Under the pieces are notes generated by a model. The model had not been told where the DNA came from. It saw only the letters and a list, made by a program, of their open reading frames with translations, and made no database searches. A program made the position numbers and the translations under genes. Below, in pieces: positions 25,952 through 34,304 of a stretch of DNA of 64,000 bases. The stretch comes from JAHRAW01 sp963693025. GTDB taxonomy: Bacteria > Pseudomonadota > Gammaproteobacteria > Arenicellales > Poriferihabitantaceae. Within the stretch, counting starts at the first letter, position 1. Each line of letters starts with the position of its first letter. The DNA lies in NCBI GenBank assembly GCA_963693025.1, contig OY843749.1, positions 1,240,001 to 1,304,000 on the forward strand. The letters run 5' to 3'.

Positions 25952-27531
25952 ATTTTTTCATCGCAGATGACGGTCACCTCAACTGACGACGCCCCCGGCG
26001 CAATGTCAAGCGTGACCAGTTTGGATTTATAGCCGGAGCGCGAGCCCTCAAAAACGCGCTTGCCCGGACGCAACCGAATGGTGCGGCGCGCGGTTTTCCC
26101 GACCCGCCCCTCGCCGCGCACGATGATATGGGTCGCATTGTCCGACACCACCACCACATCCACTTCGGTCGCGTATAAATCCGCCTTGTGCGCGAGTTCG
26201 CGGTGGAGTTCCCGCAGGCGCGGGCTATGCGCGGTCACGGGCTCGGTCTCGCGCAAATACGCGGTGGCGGAAGCGAGGATGTTCGCATCGCCCAGGCGGT
26301 GCTCGCGCGCCAGCATTTGGCTAATTTCTTTCGTGGCGCCGACCACGCGCCGCGCCGCACTGTGCCGCGCAACGGCGCTCTCATCGTTCGGCTTCAACCG
26401 CTGCGCGCGCGCGAAATGCGCCACCGCCGATGTCCAGTCATCGCGCGCTGCCGCTTGCTCGCCGAGCGACATTTGTTGCGCGAATTCCCTTTCCGTGCGC
26501 GCTTGCTTCAATTGATTCTGCAACGGCTCGAGCGCTTCGTGGGCGGGGAACACGGCGTGTCCCCGCGCGATTTGTTTTTCCGCGCCGGGCAAATCGCCCG
26601 CCGCCAACGCATCGCGCGCGGCTTCCACGGCGGCGGCAAATCGTTGCTGTTTTATCTGCGCTTGCACGGCTTGCAGGCGCGACTTCGCCGACTGGCGGGA
26701 CGGGTCCGCCGCCACCACCTTTTGCAACGCCGCCGCTTCCTTCGCGGGCCGATTCTCCGTGCGCGCGACCTCGGCTTGCCGCAACCACTCCAACACTTGC
26801 GTCAGCACGCCAACGCGCTTTTGCAAAGCGAGCATTTCCGCATCCGTCGGGCTCAGGCGCAACGCCTGTTGCAACGCGCGCTCCGCCTCCGGCGCCCGGT
26901 CATTTTCAAACGCCTCCACCGCCGCGCGCTTGAACGCCGTCAATGCGCTCGCGTGTTCGGCCACCGCCTCCGTCGCCAACGCGTGCGCGCGCCGCAGACT
27001 CTCCCGCGCAAGCAGGTATTCGCCGTCGGTAAACTCCTCCACCGCGCGCGCTTTCAAGCGCTCCACCTCATTGTGTTTTTCTTCGTCCCAGTCGCTCAGG
27101 TGGGTGGCGGTGATTTGCGGTTCCACCTCGCTTTCATACGCCGCCAACTGCGCCATAAACTGCTCGCGATATGAATCCGCGCCGGCGGTCGGTTGCGTCT
27201 GCGCGTCATCGGTATTTTTATTTTGTGGCGGCGCGGTTATGTCGTATTCATCAAGCGGCTGAGCGGCTTGTTCGGTTTGCTCGGCTTGTTCGGTTTGCTC
27301 GACTTGCTCGACTTGTTCGACTTGTTCGGCTTGTTCGATTTGTTCGGTTTGCTCGGCTTCACGCAACTGCGTCGGTGGGCGGTCGGATTGAATTGCGCGG
27401 TAGAGAAAAGCGGCAACCGTCAGCGCCACGACAACCGCCGGCACACCGTAGCCAAAAACCATTTTCCTTTTTTTCAACTGAGCGGATTGTGCCTCTGCAA
27501 GTTTTTGCTGGAACGCGCTTGAAGGCGGCAT
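25948..27531 (-). CDS. Membrane-anchored helical repeat (TPR-like) protein with Glu-Gln tripeptide repeats
   Basis: The start is taken at ATG 27531 (MPPSSAFQQKLAEAQ), 8 bases after the lipoprotein stop; this gives about 527 residues. There is one membrane helix (YGVPAVVVALTVAAFLYRAI), then a low-complexity stretch of EQx tripeptides. The long alpha-helical region that follows, rich in Ala, Arg and Glu, has TPR-like patterns (REALRRAHALATEAV, ALQQALRLSPTDAEMLALQK, DWTSAVAHFARAQRLKPNDE). A short C-terminal beta domain follows. Such proteins usually scaffold periplasmic complexes. The TPR assignment is by eye. Its stop overlaps the next start. Confidence 0.75.
   Translation of the reverse strand: MPPSSAFQQKLAEAQSAQLKKRKMVFGYGVPAVVVALTVAAFLYRAIQSDRPPTQLREAEQTEQIEQAEQVEQVEQVEQTEQAEQTEQAAQPLDEYDITAPPQNKNTDDAQTQPTAGADSYREQFMAQLAAYESEVEPQITATHLSDWDEEKHNEVERLKARAVEEFTDGEYLLARESLRRAHALATEAVAEHASALTAFKRAAVEAFENDRAPEAERALQQALRLSPTDAEMLALQKRVGVLTQVLEWLRQAEVARTENRPAKEAAALQKVVAADPSRQSAKSRLQAVQAQIKQQRFAAAVEAARDALAAGDLPGAEKQIARGHAVFPAHEALEPLQNQLKQARTEREFAQQMSLGEQAAARDDWTSAVAHFARAQRLKPNDESAVARHSAARRVVGATKEISQMLAREHRLGDANILASATAYLRETEPVTAHSPRLRELHRELAHKADLYATEVDVVVVSDNATHIIVRGEGRVGKTARRTIRLRPGKRVFEGSRSGYKSKLVTLDIAPGASSVEVTVICDEKI
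27262..27366. repeat. Tandem 9-base repeats encoding Glu-Gln-x tripeptides
   Basis: About eleven tandem 9-base units (variants of ttcggcttg / ttcgacttg / ctcggtttg on the plus strand) encode the EQT/EQA/EQV/EQI run of the TPR-like protein just outside its membrane helix. The units keep the reading frame, so copy-number change would lengthen or shorten a periplasmic spacer without breaking the gene. Confidence 0.8.
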
Positions 27532-27538
27532 TGCGAGT

Positions 27539-28825
27539 CTAGAGTTTTTTGTCCGGCGTGGCTTCCACGTCATAAATCTTTTTCAGAAACGCAATCCACT
27601 GCGCATACTGCTCGGCGGCGTCGCCCGTCAGTTCGGCGGTTTGCTCTTCGTATTCAACCACCTGCGGCGCGATTTCTATGTCGATGGACTGCCCGAGTTC
27701 CGCCAGCGCCTCGCGGTGCACCTTCATTTCCGCGCGGTTCTGGAAACTCTTGCTCAGCGCCACCGCGCCGCCGATGACCGCGCCGGCGCCCGCCACTTCT
27801 TCAATGCTGTTGTCGGCCTCGGCTGAGGCCACGGCGCCGGCGACCACCAGCAAGCCGCCGAGAATGCCCTGCGCGATGGCTTTTCTTTTGGCGACGCGCG
27901 CGGCTTTGACTTCCGCCATGCTCTGCTCCTGCCACACCAGATAGGAGTCGTTGAGTTTGTCGTCGAACGCGCCGTAGTGGGTTTGCATTCGGTCGATGAA
28001 CAACTGGTCGCGCACCCGAATGGGTTTGATGCGCAGCAACATCGGGTCATCGTCGGCGGGCGCCGCCGCCACCTTCACGCGCCCGTTGTTTATGCTCAGA
28101 TACTTGGAAAAAGTCTCTTGCGACAAACTGCCGCCGAAGCGAAGTTCGGATAGGAGTTGCAACTCCTGCAAGTCATCGGGCGTGCGTTTTTTCAAGCGCT
28201 TGACGATGGCTTCGGCGGCTTTTTCAAACACCGAGTCATAGGCGTCTTTCCCTTTGTTGCGAATGTCGCTGTGAAATCTTTCCTTGACGCGATGGCTGAA
28301 GTTTTTGTCGAACCACTGCCGCCCGGAAATGTCCGCCACCGCCACGCCGATTTTCACATCCTCGCCGTTGGATTGAAGTATTTTCCCGAGCACATACAGG
28401 TCGCCGGTCGCCATCGCATTCGGCACAACCCGCACCGCGCCGAACGCCTTCGTGTCCTCAAGCGCGGCTTTCATTTTCAACGCAAAACGATTGGATTCGG
28501 CGCGCCGCAACTCGGCGTAGACGCCTTTTTTCTCCCAGGTGTCCGAGTCCTCCGGCAAGTTGGGGTCAAACACCGGCACCACCACGTCGATTTTCGGCAG
28601 GCCGCCGGCGGTGGTGGCGGCGGTGGCGCCGTCGTTGGCGTCATTGCCGAAGTCGGAAGACAGTTGCGGACCCACGCTGGGCACGCCCGTGCTCGCGGCG
28701 CCGCCCGTAGCGCCGATGCCGGCGCAACCGCTCAACACGGTTGCGGCAACCAGCAACAAAGCACCCCAAACCGCGCTCAAACGGCTGACTTTCCCGCTCC
28801 CCGCACTCTCGCCACAGCGTTTCAT
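27539..28825 (-). CDS. Outer-envelope lipoprotein of unknown function
   Basis: This is a lipoprotein of about 428 residues. The ATG at 28825 follows GGATGGAGAAAGA. A longer frame from 29347 overlaps the upstream gene and is rejected. Signal peptide: basic head, hydrophobic core, lipobox VLSGC with Cys34 as the lipidated residue. Then a Gly/Ser/Thr linker, a domain starting KIDVVVPVFDPNLPEDSDTW, a glycine-zipper-like hydrophobic stretch (AIAQGILGGLLVVAGAVASA), and a charged C-terminus. The first domain contains phrases (LYVLGKILQ, VAVADISGRQWFDKNF) resembling proteins that compute or export envelope signals, but I do not recognise the family. It is the second gene of the envelope operon. Confidence 0.75.
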   Translation of the reverse strand: MKRCGESAGSGKVSRLSAVWGALLLVAATVLSGCAGIGATGGAASTGVPSVGPQLSSDFGNDANDGATAATTAGGLPKIDVVVPVFDPNLPEDSDTWEKKGVYAELRRAESNRFALKMKAALEDTKAFGAVRVVPNAMATGDLYVLGKILQSNGEDVKIGVAVADISGRQWFDKNFSHRVKERFHSDIRNKGKDAYDSVFEKAAEAIVKRLKKRTPDDLQELQLLSELRFGGSLSQETFSKYLSINNGRVKVAAAPADDDPMLLRIKPIRVRDQLFIDRMQTHYGAFDDKLNDSYLVWQEQSMAEVKAARVAKRKAIAQGILGGLLVVAGAVASAEADNSIEEVAGAGAVIGGAVALSKSFQNRAEMKVHREALAELGQSIDIEIAPQVVEYEEQTAELTGDAAEQYAQWIAFLKKIYDVEATPDKKL

Positions 28826-28841
28826 TCTTTCTCCATCCGGT

Positions 28842-29525
28842 TCAAGGTTTCGCGTCGGACGCATTCGGTTCGGGAGCCTCTTTAACAGGCAGCCCCTTGT
28901 AACGCCGATATTCATTCCACAGTTTGGCTTGGGCTTCCGGATCGGTTTCCTCCACCGCCGCCTGACGAAACTGTTTGGCGATAATATCATCATTTTCCGC
29001 CGGCGGAATATCATCCGGCGCCTTGCCGTTGGGCGCCGACGCATCCGGACCGGCGACATCGGCGCCGACTTGCGGCTTGCCGGCGGCGGTTTGGGTTTGA
29101 GTTTGGGTTTGGGTCGAATCCCCGGCGGTCGAATCCCGCGACTCGGCGGTCGAATCGGCGCCTTGAATATCGCCAGCCGGCAACGACTCAACCGCCCCCG
29201 CTGAACCGCCCGCCGCACCATCGCCCGCGCCCCCCGCCACACCACCGGACACGCCACCCGCCACGCCGTCAGCCGATGCCGACCCAACCGACTGACACAA
29301 ATCGGAATTGTTAAGCGATTCCAAAAGCACCTTGTCCAGTTTGGCAATACGCTCCTCGCGCGTCAGCGACGCATCGTCCGACGCATCCAAATAAGCCCCC
29401 AAACAATCCTGCGCGGTGGTGATGTCGGAGGCCACGCTCTGTGCCGCAGCCGAGCCCACAACCAACCCGCCAACGAATACCGCAACGCCGACTAAAACCG
29501 CTTGGTGCCCCGCTAAACTTTTCAC
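28842..29525 (-). CDS. Secreted low-complexity protein, first gene of the envelope operon
   Basis: This 227-residue protein has a clear N-terminal signal (HQAVLVGVAVFVGGLVVGSA) cleaved near SAAAQS. A short cysteine-containing domain (CLGAYLDASDDASLTREERI, a second Cys in NSDLCQSVGSA) follows. Next come low-complexity Gly/Ala/Ser and Thr/Gln runs (including STQTQTQTQTA), and a C-terminal helix (AQAKLWNEYRRYKGLPV). No known domain is recognised. It ends 16 bases before the lipoprotein start, so it is co-transcribed with it. The C-terminal pattern 'qfrqAAveEtDPeAqakLWneYR' may be an interaction helix. Confidence 0.7.
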   Translation of the reverse strand: MKSLAGHQAVLVGVAVFVGGLVVGSAAAQSVASDITTAQDCLGAYLDASDDASLTREERIAKLDKVLLESLNNSDLCQSVGSASADGVAGGVSGGVAGGAGDGAAGGSAGAVESLPAGDIQGADSTAESRDSTAGDSTQTQTQTQTAAGKPQVGADVAGPDASAPNGKAPDDIPPAENDDIIAKQFRQAAVEETDPEAQAKLWNEYRRYKGLPVKEAPEPNASDAKP

Positions 29526-29696
29526 ATCAACTCATGGAAAGGGATTGCGATGATTATCCACCCAACACGGCGCGATATCAATGGGGATTGTATACCTGAG
29601 GGTGGGGGTGGTGGCGATGGTGGCGGTGCCTAAAGACATGGATTCCGGCTCAAAAGACTGCCGGAATGGCGGCTATTACTCGTCATTCCCTACTAT
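29526..29696. other. Upstream region of the envelope operon, with a 26-base hairpin repeat
   Basis: This is non-coding. It contains the start region of the minus-strand operon and a perfect 8-bp hairpin (29642-29667, loop tcaaaagact) that recurs at 55919-55944. No promoter could be picked out with confidence. Confidence 0.5.
29642..29667. repeat. Short hairpin repeat, copy A
   Basis: ATTCCGGC-tcaaaagact-GCCGGAAT is a perfect 8-bp stem. It lies in a longer shared block (catggattcc...gaatggcggc) also found at 55914-55950. The other copy has one stem pair changed from G-C to C-G with both arms altered, so pairing is kept. The type resembles the dRS3/REP class of dispersed ATTCCC hairpins. Confidence 0.7.
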
Positions 29697-29896
29697 CGTC
29701 ATTCTCGAGCGTTAGTGTCCGTTGCCGCCGCGCTTTTTCTTTTAAGCGGCGGCTTACGGACACTTGCGTCCTCGGGAATCTCCCTAAGATTGGCACGGGC
29801 TTTGTTGGAATTCACGCCAGCCTTAGGGAGATTCCCGAAGGCGATGAAAAATATGGTCGCTGACGCTCCCTATTTTTCTATCGTTCGAGAATGACG
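29697..29896 (+). repeat. 200-bp intergenic repeat, copy 1
   Basis: The element is bounded by inverted termini CGTCATTCTCGAGCG and CGTTCGAGAATGACG. Internal structure, left to right: a stem pairing GTGTCCG..GCCGCCGC with GCGGCGGC..CGGACAC, a 16-bp perfect stem CGGGAATCTCCCTAAG / CTTAGGGAGATTCCCG, and a stem GAAAAATA / TATTTTTC. It encodes no protein. Exactly 200 bp, like the next two copies, it forms a tandem triplet. Confidence 0.9.
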
Positions 29897-29905
29897 GGCA
29901 GAACT

Positions 29906-30105
29906 CGTCACTCTCGAGCGTTAGTGACCGTTGCCGCCGCGCTTTTTCTTTTAAGCGGCGGCTTACGGACACTTGCGTCCTCGGGAATCTCCCTAAGATT
30001 GGCACGGTCTTCGGTAAAGTCCACGCTAGCCTTAGGGAGATTCCCGAAGGTGATGAAAAATATGGTCGCTGACGCTCCCTATTTTTCTATCGTTCGAGAA
30101 TGACG
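29906..30105 (+). repeat. 200-bp intergenic repeat, copy 2
   Basis: Same architecture and length as copy 1, separated from it by 9 bases (GGCAGAACT). The left terminus has one change (CGTCACTCTCGAGCG) and the first stem a mismatch (GTGACCG). The 16-bp central stem is intact and the third stem is the long form GAAAAATA / TATTTTTC. Confidence 0.9.
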
Positions 30106-30116
30106 GGTATATAACT

Positions 30117-30316
30117 CGTCATTCTCGAGCGTTAGTGTCCGTTTGTCGCCGCGCTTTTTCTTTTAAGCGGCGGCTTACGGACACTTACGACCTCGGGAAT
30201 CTCCCTAAGACTGGCACGGGCTTTGTTGGAGTTCACGGTAGCCTTAGGGAGATTCCCGAATCGAAGAAAATATGGTCGCCTATCGGCTCCCTATTTTCTA
30301 CCGTTCGAGAATGACG
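30117..30316 (+). repeat. 200-bp intergenic repeat, copy 3
   Basis: This is the third tandem copy, 11 bases after copy 2. It belongs to a second subtype in which both arms of the third stem are one base shorter (GAAAATA / TATTTTC) and the loop reads tcgcctatcggctcc. The length of 200 bp is kept. It is followed by an extra right-end fragment. Confidence 0.9.
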
Positions 30317-30326
30317 GGGTTGGGGG

Positions 30327-30358
30327 GGCTCCCTATTTTCTACCGTTCGAGAATGACG
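30327..30358 (+). repeat. Iterated right end of the 200-bp repeat
   Basis: This 32-bp duplicate of the right terminus (GGCTCCCTATTTTC ... CGTTCGAGAATGACG) begins 10 bases after the end of copy 3. The same extra end follows copies 4 and 5 and, degraded, copy 7. Confidence 0.85.
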
Positions 30359-30410
30359 AGTTATTGGGAATTTTTTCGCGTATCTCCCCTGATACACAAC
30401 CCCCACCACA

Positions 30411-30989
30411 CTACCCCCGCCTCCCCCCACCCCGTGCCGTGCGTAGTAGCACATACACCGCCCCGGTGCCGCCGTCTTTTGGTAGGGCGGAGCAGAAGGC
30501 TTGGACTGTGGGTTGTTGTTTTAGCCAGCTTAGTGTGAAGGGTTTTAGGACGCCGCCGGTTTCGCCGCTGCGTAGGCCCTTTCCGTGGATGATTGATACG
30601 GTTGAGTCGCCGGCGGCTCGGGCGTTTGTGATGAAGCGGTGCAGGTGTGCTTCGGCTTCGGGGGTGGTGTGGCCGTGCAGGTCGAGGGTGGCGGTGATGC
30701 GGTAGTCGCCGCGTTTTAGTTTTCGCAGCACGCTTCGCTGCAATCCGCCGCGCGCGAACTCTACATAGCCGCCGCGTCCGGCTCCGGCTTCATCGACCAT
30801 CACGCCGGTTGGGTTGACCGTTTCGCTCAGCCGGGGTTGTCGGCGTTTGATTGCCGGGGTGGGTGGTAGCGGGGGTGTGTCGGGGATGTGGCGCTCCTGG
30901 CGATAGTTGCGGTGGTTGCGGTTGACGCCGTCCATCGCCTGGCGGAACAGGTCGTTGTCATCCTGTGCGCTGTCGTCTTTGCCGGTCAT
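30411..30989 (-). CDS. Smr-domain protein
   Basis: This 192-residue protein has a charged N-terminal arm (residues 1-90) and a C-terminal Smr domain with the diagnostic TLDLHGHTTPEAEAHL and SIIHGKGLRSG motifs followed by a GAVYVLLR strand. Smr domains are nicking nucleases or nucleic-acid-binding modules (MutS2, SmrA/B); free-standing proteins of this size are common in proteobacteria and some act on mRNA with stalled ribosomes. It is the last gene of a minus-strand run with aroG, sat and trxB, 30 bases after trxB. Confidence 0.88.
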   Translation of the reverse strand: MTGKDDSAQDDNDLFRQAMDGVNRNHRNYRQERHIPDTPPLPPTPAIKRRQPRLSETVNPTGVMVDEAGAGRGGYVEFARGGLQRSVLRKLKRGDYRITATLDLHGHTTPEAEAHLHRFITNARAAGDSTVSIIHGKGLRSGETGGVLKPFTLSWLKQQPTVQAFCSALPKDGGTGAVYVLLRTARGGGRRG

Positions 30990-31019
30990 TTTTACTCACC
31001 GCCGCGCATCGTCAGCGCG

Positions 31020-31997
31020 TTAGCGGCTCTTGAGATAGCGGTCTGCATCGAGCGCCGCCATGCAGCCGCTGCCGGCTGAGGTGACCGCTTGGCGGTAGAT
31101 GTGGTCCATCACATCGCCGCACGCGAACACGCCTTCGATGCTGGTGCAAGTGGCGTCGCCGTCCGCGCCGCCGCGCGTGACCAGATAGTCGCCGTGCATG
31201 GCTAACTGCTCTTTGAACAGGGCGGTGTTGGGGGTGTGGCCGATGGCGATGAAGACGCCGCTGAGTGCAAGGTCGCGCGTGTCGTTGCCGGGAGGGTCGC
31301 CACCGCCCCCATTAACATGCTTGATGCGAATACCGGTTACCCCGCCTTCATCCCCCAACACCTCGTCCAGCAGATGATTCCATTCGATACAAACATTGCC
31401 GCCTTTGGCAACGGTTTTCGCCAACAAGCGGTCTTGCAAAATCGCTTCGGCGCGCAGTTCATCACGGCGGTGCACCAGCGTGACGCCGCGGGCGATGTCG
31501 GATAAATACAACGCCTCTTCGACCGCGGTGTTGCCGCCGCCGATGACCGCGACATCCTTGCCCTTGTGGAAGAACCCGTCGCAGGTGGCGCAGGCGGAAA
31601 CGCCCTTGCCCTTGTAGGCTTCCTCCGAGGGCAGCCCGAGATATTTGGCGCTCGCGCCGGTTGCGATGATGAGCGCATCGCAGGTGTAGATGCCGGCATC
31701 GCCGCGCAACACAAACGGTCGGCGGGCTAACTCGGCGGTGTGAATGTGGTCGGAAATCACTTCGGTCTCGAAGCGCTGGGCGTGGCGCAGCATGCGCTCC
31801 ATCAACTCGGGACCGAGCACGCCGTCGGCGTCGCCGGGCCAGTTATCGACATCGGTGGTGGTGGTCAACTGGCCGCCCCGCTCAAGCCCGGTGATGAGCG
31901 CCGGGCGCAGGTTGGCGCGCGCCGCATAGACCGCGGCGGAATAGCCCGCCGGACCCGAGCCGAGAATCAACAAACGGAAGTGCGTGGTGTCGGGCAT
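31020..31997 (-). CDS. trxB: Thioredoxin reductase
   Basis: This 325-residue flavoprotein has an FAD-binding motif LLILGSGPAGYSAAVYAARA at the N-terminus. The redox-active pair is ACATCDGFF (C136, C139), the NADPH motif is VIGGGNTAVEEALYL, and the C-terminal FAD contact is GVFACGDVMDHIYRQA. It reduces thioredoxin with NADPH in the cytosol. It starts 6 bases after sat, so the two are co-transcribed. Thioredoxin reduction and sulfate activation both serve sulfur metabolism, which fits the pairing. Confidence 0.95.
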   Translation of the reverse strand: MPDTTHFRLLILGSGPAGYSAAVYAARANLRPALITGLERGGQLTTTTDVDNWPGDADGVLGPELMERMLRHAQRFETEVISDHIHTAELARRPFVLRGDAGIYTCDALIIATGASAKYLGLPSEEAYKGKGVSACATCDGFFHKGKDVAVIGGGNTAVEEALYLSDIARGVTLVHRRDELRAEAILQDRLLAKTVAKGGNVCIEWNHLLDEVLGDEGGVTGIRIKHVNGGGGDPPGNDTRDLALSGVFIAIGHTPNTALFKEQLAMHGDYLVTRGGADGDATCTSIEGVFACGDVMDHIYRQAVTSAGSGCMAALDADRYLKSR

Positions 31998-32003
31998 GGG
32001 CGG

Positions 32004-33203
32004 CTAACGCTCAAGGCTGCGATAGTAATCCATCAAGATTTTCGCCACCTCTGGGCGGGAAAATTCCGGCGGCGGGGCGATGCCGTTGCTCAGCATTTCG
32101 CGCACCTTGGTGCCGGACAGCAATACGAAATCGTCGCGCGCGTGGTTCGGCGCCTCGCGCATCATCACCACCTTGTCGAGTTTCTTGGAATACGCGGTGT
32201 GGTCGGCGCGGAAAATCTCAATCTCAAGCGCGCCGGCGGGGACTTGGTCGTCGAAAATAGTCTGCGCGTCGAAGGCGCCGTAGTAGTCGCCAACGCCCGC
32301 GTGGTCGCGCCCGATGATGAGATGCGTGGCGCCCATGTTCTGGCGGAACACCGCGTGCAGCACCGCCTCGCGCGGTCCGGCATACAGCATGTCAAAACCA
32401 TAGCCGGTAATCATCACGCGGTTCGGCGGGAAATAAATCTCCACCATTTTGCGGATGGCGGCGTCGCGCACCTCGGCGGGGATGTCGCCGGGCTTGAGTT
32501 TGCCGAGCAGCATGTGAATGACGCAGCCGTCGGCGCCGATGCGCTGCATGGCGAGGCGGCACAACTCTTCGTGCGCGAGATGCATCGGGTTGCGCGTTTG
32601 GAACGCCACGGTTTTCGTCCAGCCGTTGGCTTCGATTTGCGCCCGGATTTGCACGGCGGTGCGGAAGGTGGCCGCGAACTCGGTCTCGAAATAACTGAAA
32701 TTGAGCACCTTGATTTCCCCCGACAGCGCGGTTCGCCCCTGCGCCATAAACTCGGCGACGCCCGGATGCTCGGCGTCCACCGTGCCGTAAACCTTCTCGC
32801 TGAGGCGCGCCATTTCCGCGTCGCTGAACGTCTCGACGGCGGCCACTTCCAGCACCGCCAGCGCCGGGTTGCCGGCGACGTTGGGGTCGCGCAACGCGAC
32901 CGTGTCGCCGCGCGCGATAGGGTCGGCGGCCTCGGCGGCGTCGACCAAACACAGCACCGGGGTGGGCCAGAACAAGCCTGCGCGCGTGTGCATCGTGTCG
33001 GCGACGCTGAGCGCGTCGGCCTTGTCCATAAACCCGCGCAACGGGTTGAAGTAGCCGCCGCCCAGCATCACCGCGTTGGCGGCGCCGGCGGAACTCAGCG
33101 TGAGCGCCGGCATTTGTTGCGCCTGCGCCGCCAGCGCCGCGTTGTCCGCCGGGTCGGCGACATAGCGCGGGTTCAGGCGCTCGGAACCGTGTGGCTTGAT
33201 CAT
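32004..33203 (-). CDS. sat: Sulfate adenylyltransferase, homo-oligomeric (ATP sulfurylase)
   Basis: This 399-residue enzyme of the single-chain Sat type (not CysDN) has active-site motifs FQTRNPMHLAHEELCR and GRDHAGVGDYYG, plus MLYAGPREAVLHAVFRQN. It forms adenosine-5'-phosphosulfate from ATP and sulfate, or runs in reverse to make ATP in sulfur oxidisers. No aprBA or cysC gene is in the window, so direction of use is undetermined. Start ATG follows CGGAGC. It lies 30 bases after the DAHP synthase gene and is co-directional with trxB. Confidence 0.95.
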   Translation of the reverse strand: MIKPHGSERLNPRYVADPADNAALAAQAQQMPALTLSSAGAANAVMLGGGYFNPLRGFMDKADALSVADTMHTRAGLFWPTPVLCLVDAAEAADPIARGDTVALRDPNVAGNPALAVLEVAAVETFSDAEMARLSEKVYGTVDAEHPGVAEFMAQGRTALSGEIKVLNFSYFETEFAATFRTAVQIRAQIEANGWTKTVAFQTRNPMHLAHEELCRLAMQRIGADGCVIHMLLGKLKPGDIPAEVRDAAIRKMVEIYFPPNRVMITGYGFDMLYAGPREAVLHAVFRQNMGATHLIIGRDHAGVGDYYGAFDAQTIFDDQVPAGALEIEIFRADHTAYSKKLDKVVMMREAPNHARDDFVLLSGTKVREMLSNGIAPPPEFSRPEVAKILMDYYRSLER

Positions 33204-33233
33204 GGCATTGCTCCGCTTCGGTTGGGTTGCCGC

Positions 33234-34304
33234 TCAAGCATCAGACAAACTCGCCCGGCGCTCGCGCACCGCCGCCGCCAGGTCGGCGAGCATTTTCTCG
33301 GTGGTGTCGATGTCGATGCACGCGTCGGTGATGCTCCGCCCATACACCAGCGGCTGCCCCTCAACCACATCCTGCCGCCCGCCGACCAGATGGCTTTCAA
33401 TCATCACGCCGATGATGCGCCGCTCGCCGCGCGCGATTTGCGAGCCCACATGCTCGCACACGCTCACCTGATTTTCCGGGATTTTTTTGCTGTTGGCGTG
33501 GCTGAAGTCGATCATCACCCGCTGCGCCAGCCCCGCCGCGCGCAGTTTTTCGCCGGCTTCGTTGACGCTCACGGCGTCGTAGTTCGGCGTCTTGCCGCCG
33601 CGCAGGATGATGTGGCAGTCGGGGTTTCCGGCGGTCGTGTAAATCGCCGAATGCCCGGCCTTGGTCAGCGACAGAAAATGATGCGGTCGCCCGGCGGCGC
33701 TAATCGCGTCCACCGCAATGTCGAGGTTGCCGTTGGTGCCGTTCTTCAACCCCACCGGACAGGAAAGCCCCGACGACAACTCGCGGTGCACCTGGCTCTC
33801 GGTGGTGCGCGCGCCAATCGCGCCCCAGGAAATCAGGTCGGCGACATACTGCGGCGTGATGATGTCGAGATACTCGGTGCCGGCGGGCACGCCGATGCGG
33901 TTGAGGTCGAGCAGCAGTTGCCGCGCCATCGCCAAACCCTTGTTGATGTCGAAGGTGTCGTTCAAGTCCGGGTCGTTGATCAACCCCTTCCAGCCAACGG
34001 TGGTGCGCGGTTTCTCAAAATAAACGCGCATGACGAGCAGCAAATCCTCGCGGTGCCGCTCAATCAGCGGGCGCAAGCGCTCGGCATAATCAAGCGCCGC
34101 GGCGGTGTCGTGGATGGAGCAAGGACCCGCGACCACCAAAATTCGATCATCCGCGCCCTCAAGAATGCGATGAATCTCCCGCCGCGTCCTGACCGTCGTC
34201 TCAACCGCCCGGTCGTCCGGCGGAATCTGCGCAATCAATTCATCCGGGTTGATGACATTGTCAATGCTGGTAATCCGCAGATCGTCGGTTCGTGCAAGGC
34301 TCAC
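33234..34304 (-). CDS. aroG: 3-Deoxy-7-phosphoheptulonate (DAHP) synthase, class I
   Basis: This 356-residue enzyme condenses phosphoenolpyruvate and erythrose-4-phosphate, the first step of the shikimate pathway. Motifs are VVAGPCSIHDTAAALDYA, YFEKPRTTVGWKGLINDP, GARTTESQVHRELSSGLSC, and metal/substrate residues in IDFSHANSKK and VMIESHLVGG. Length and sequence place it in the E. coli AroF/G/H type; which feedback specificity it has cannot be told, so the symbol is by family. It is the first gene of the minus-strand run to smr. Confidence 0.93.
   Translation of the reverse strand: MSLARTDDLRITSIDNVINPDELIAQIPPDDRAVETTVRTRREIHRILEGADDRILVVAGPCSIHDTAAALDYAERLRPLIERHREDLLLVMRVYFEKPRTTVGWKGLINDPDLNDTFDINKGLAMARQLLLDLNRIGVPAGTEYLDIITPQYVADLISWGAIGARTTESQVHRELSSGLSCPVGLKNGTNGNLDIAVDAISAAGRPHHFLSLTKAGHSAIYTTAGNPDCHIILRGGKTPNYDAVSVNEAGEKLRAAGLAQRVMIDFSHANSKKIPENQVSVCEHVGSQIARGERRIIGVMIESHLVGGRQDVVEGQPLVYGRSITDACIDIDTTEKMLADLAAAVRERRASLSDA

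Noticed and set aside
26188..27174. Plus-strand frame opposite the TPR-like gene
   Set aside because: Arg/Leu-rich antisense product with no motifs; the minus-strand gene is part of a coupled operon.
28826..29347. N-terminal extension of the lipoprotein frame
   Set aside because: The extension overlaps the secreted-protein gene and lacks a signal; a proper lipoprotein signal with ribosome site starts at 28825.
29690..30360. CRISPR array
   Set aside because: The three tandem units are 200 bp with inverted termini and only 9-11 bases between them; there are no variable spacers of CRISPR size and no cas genes.
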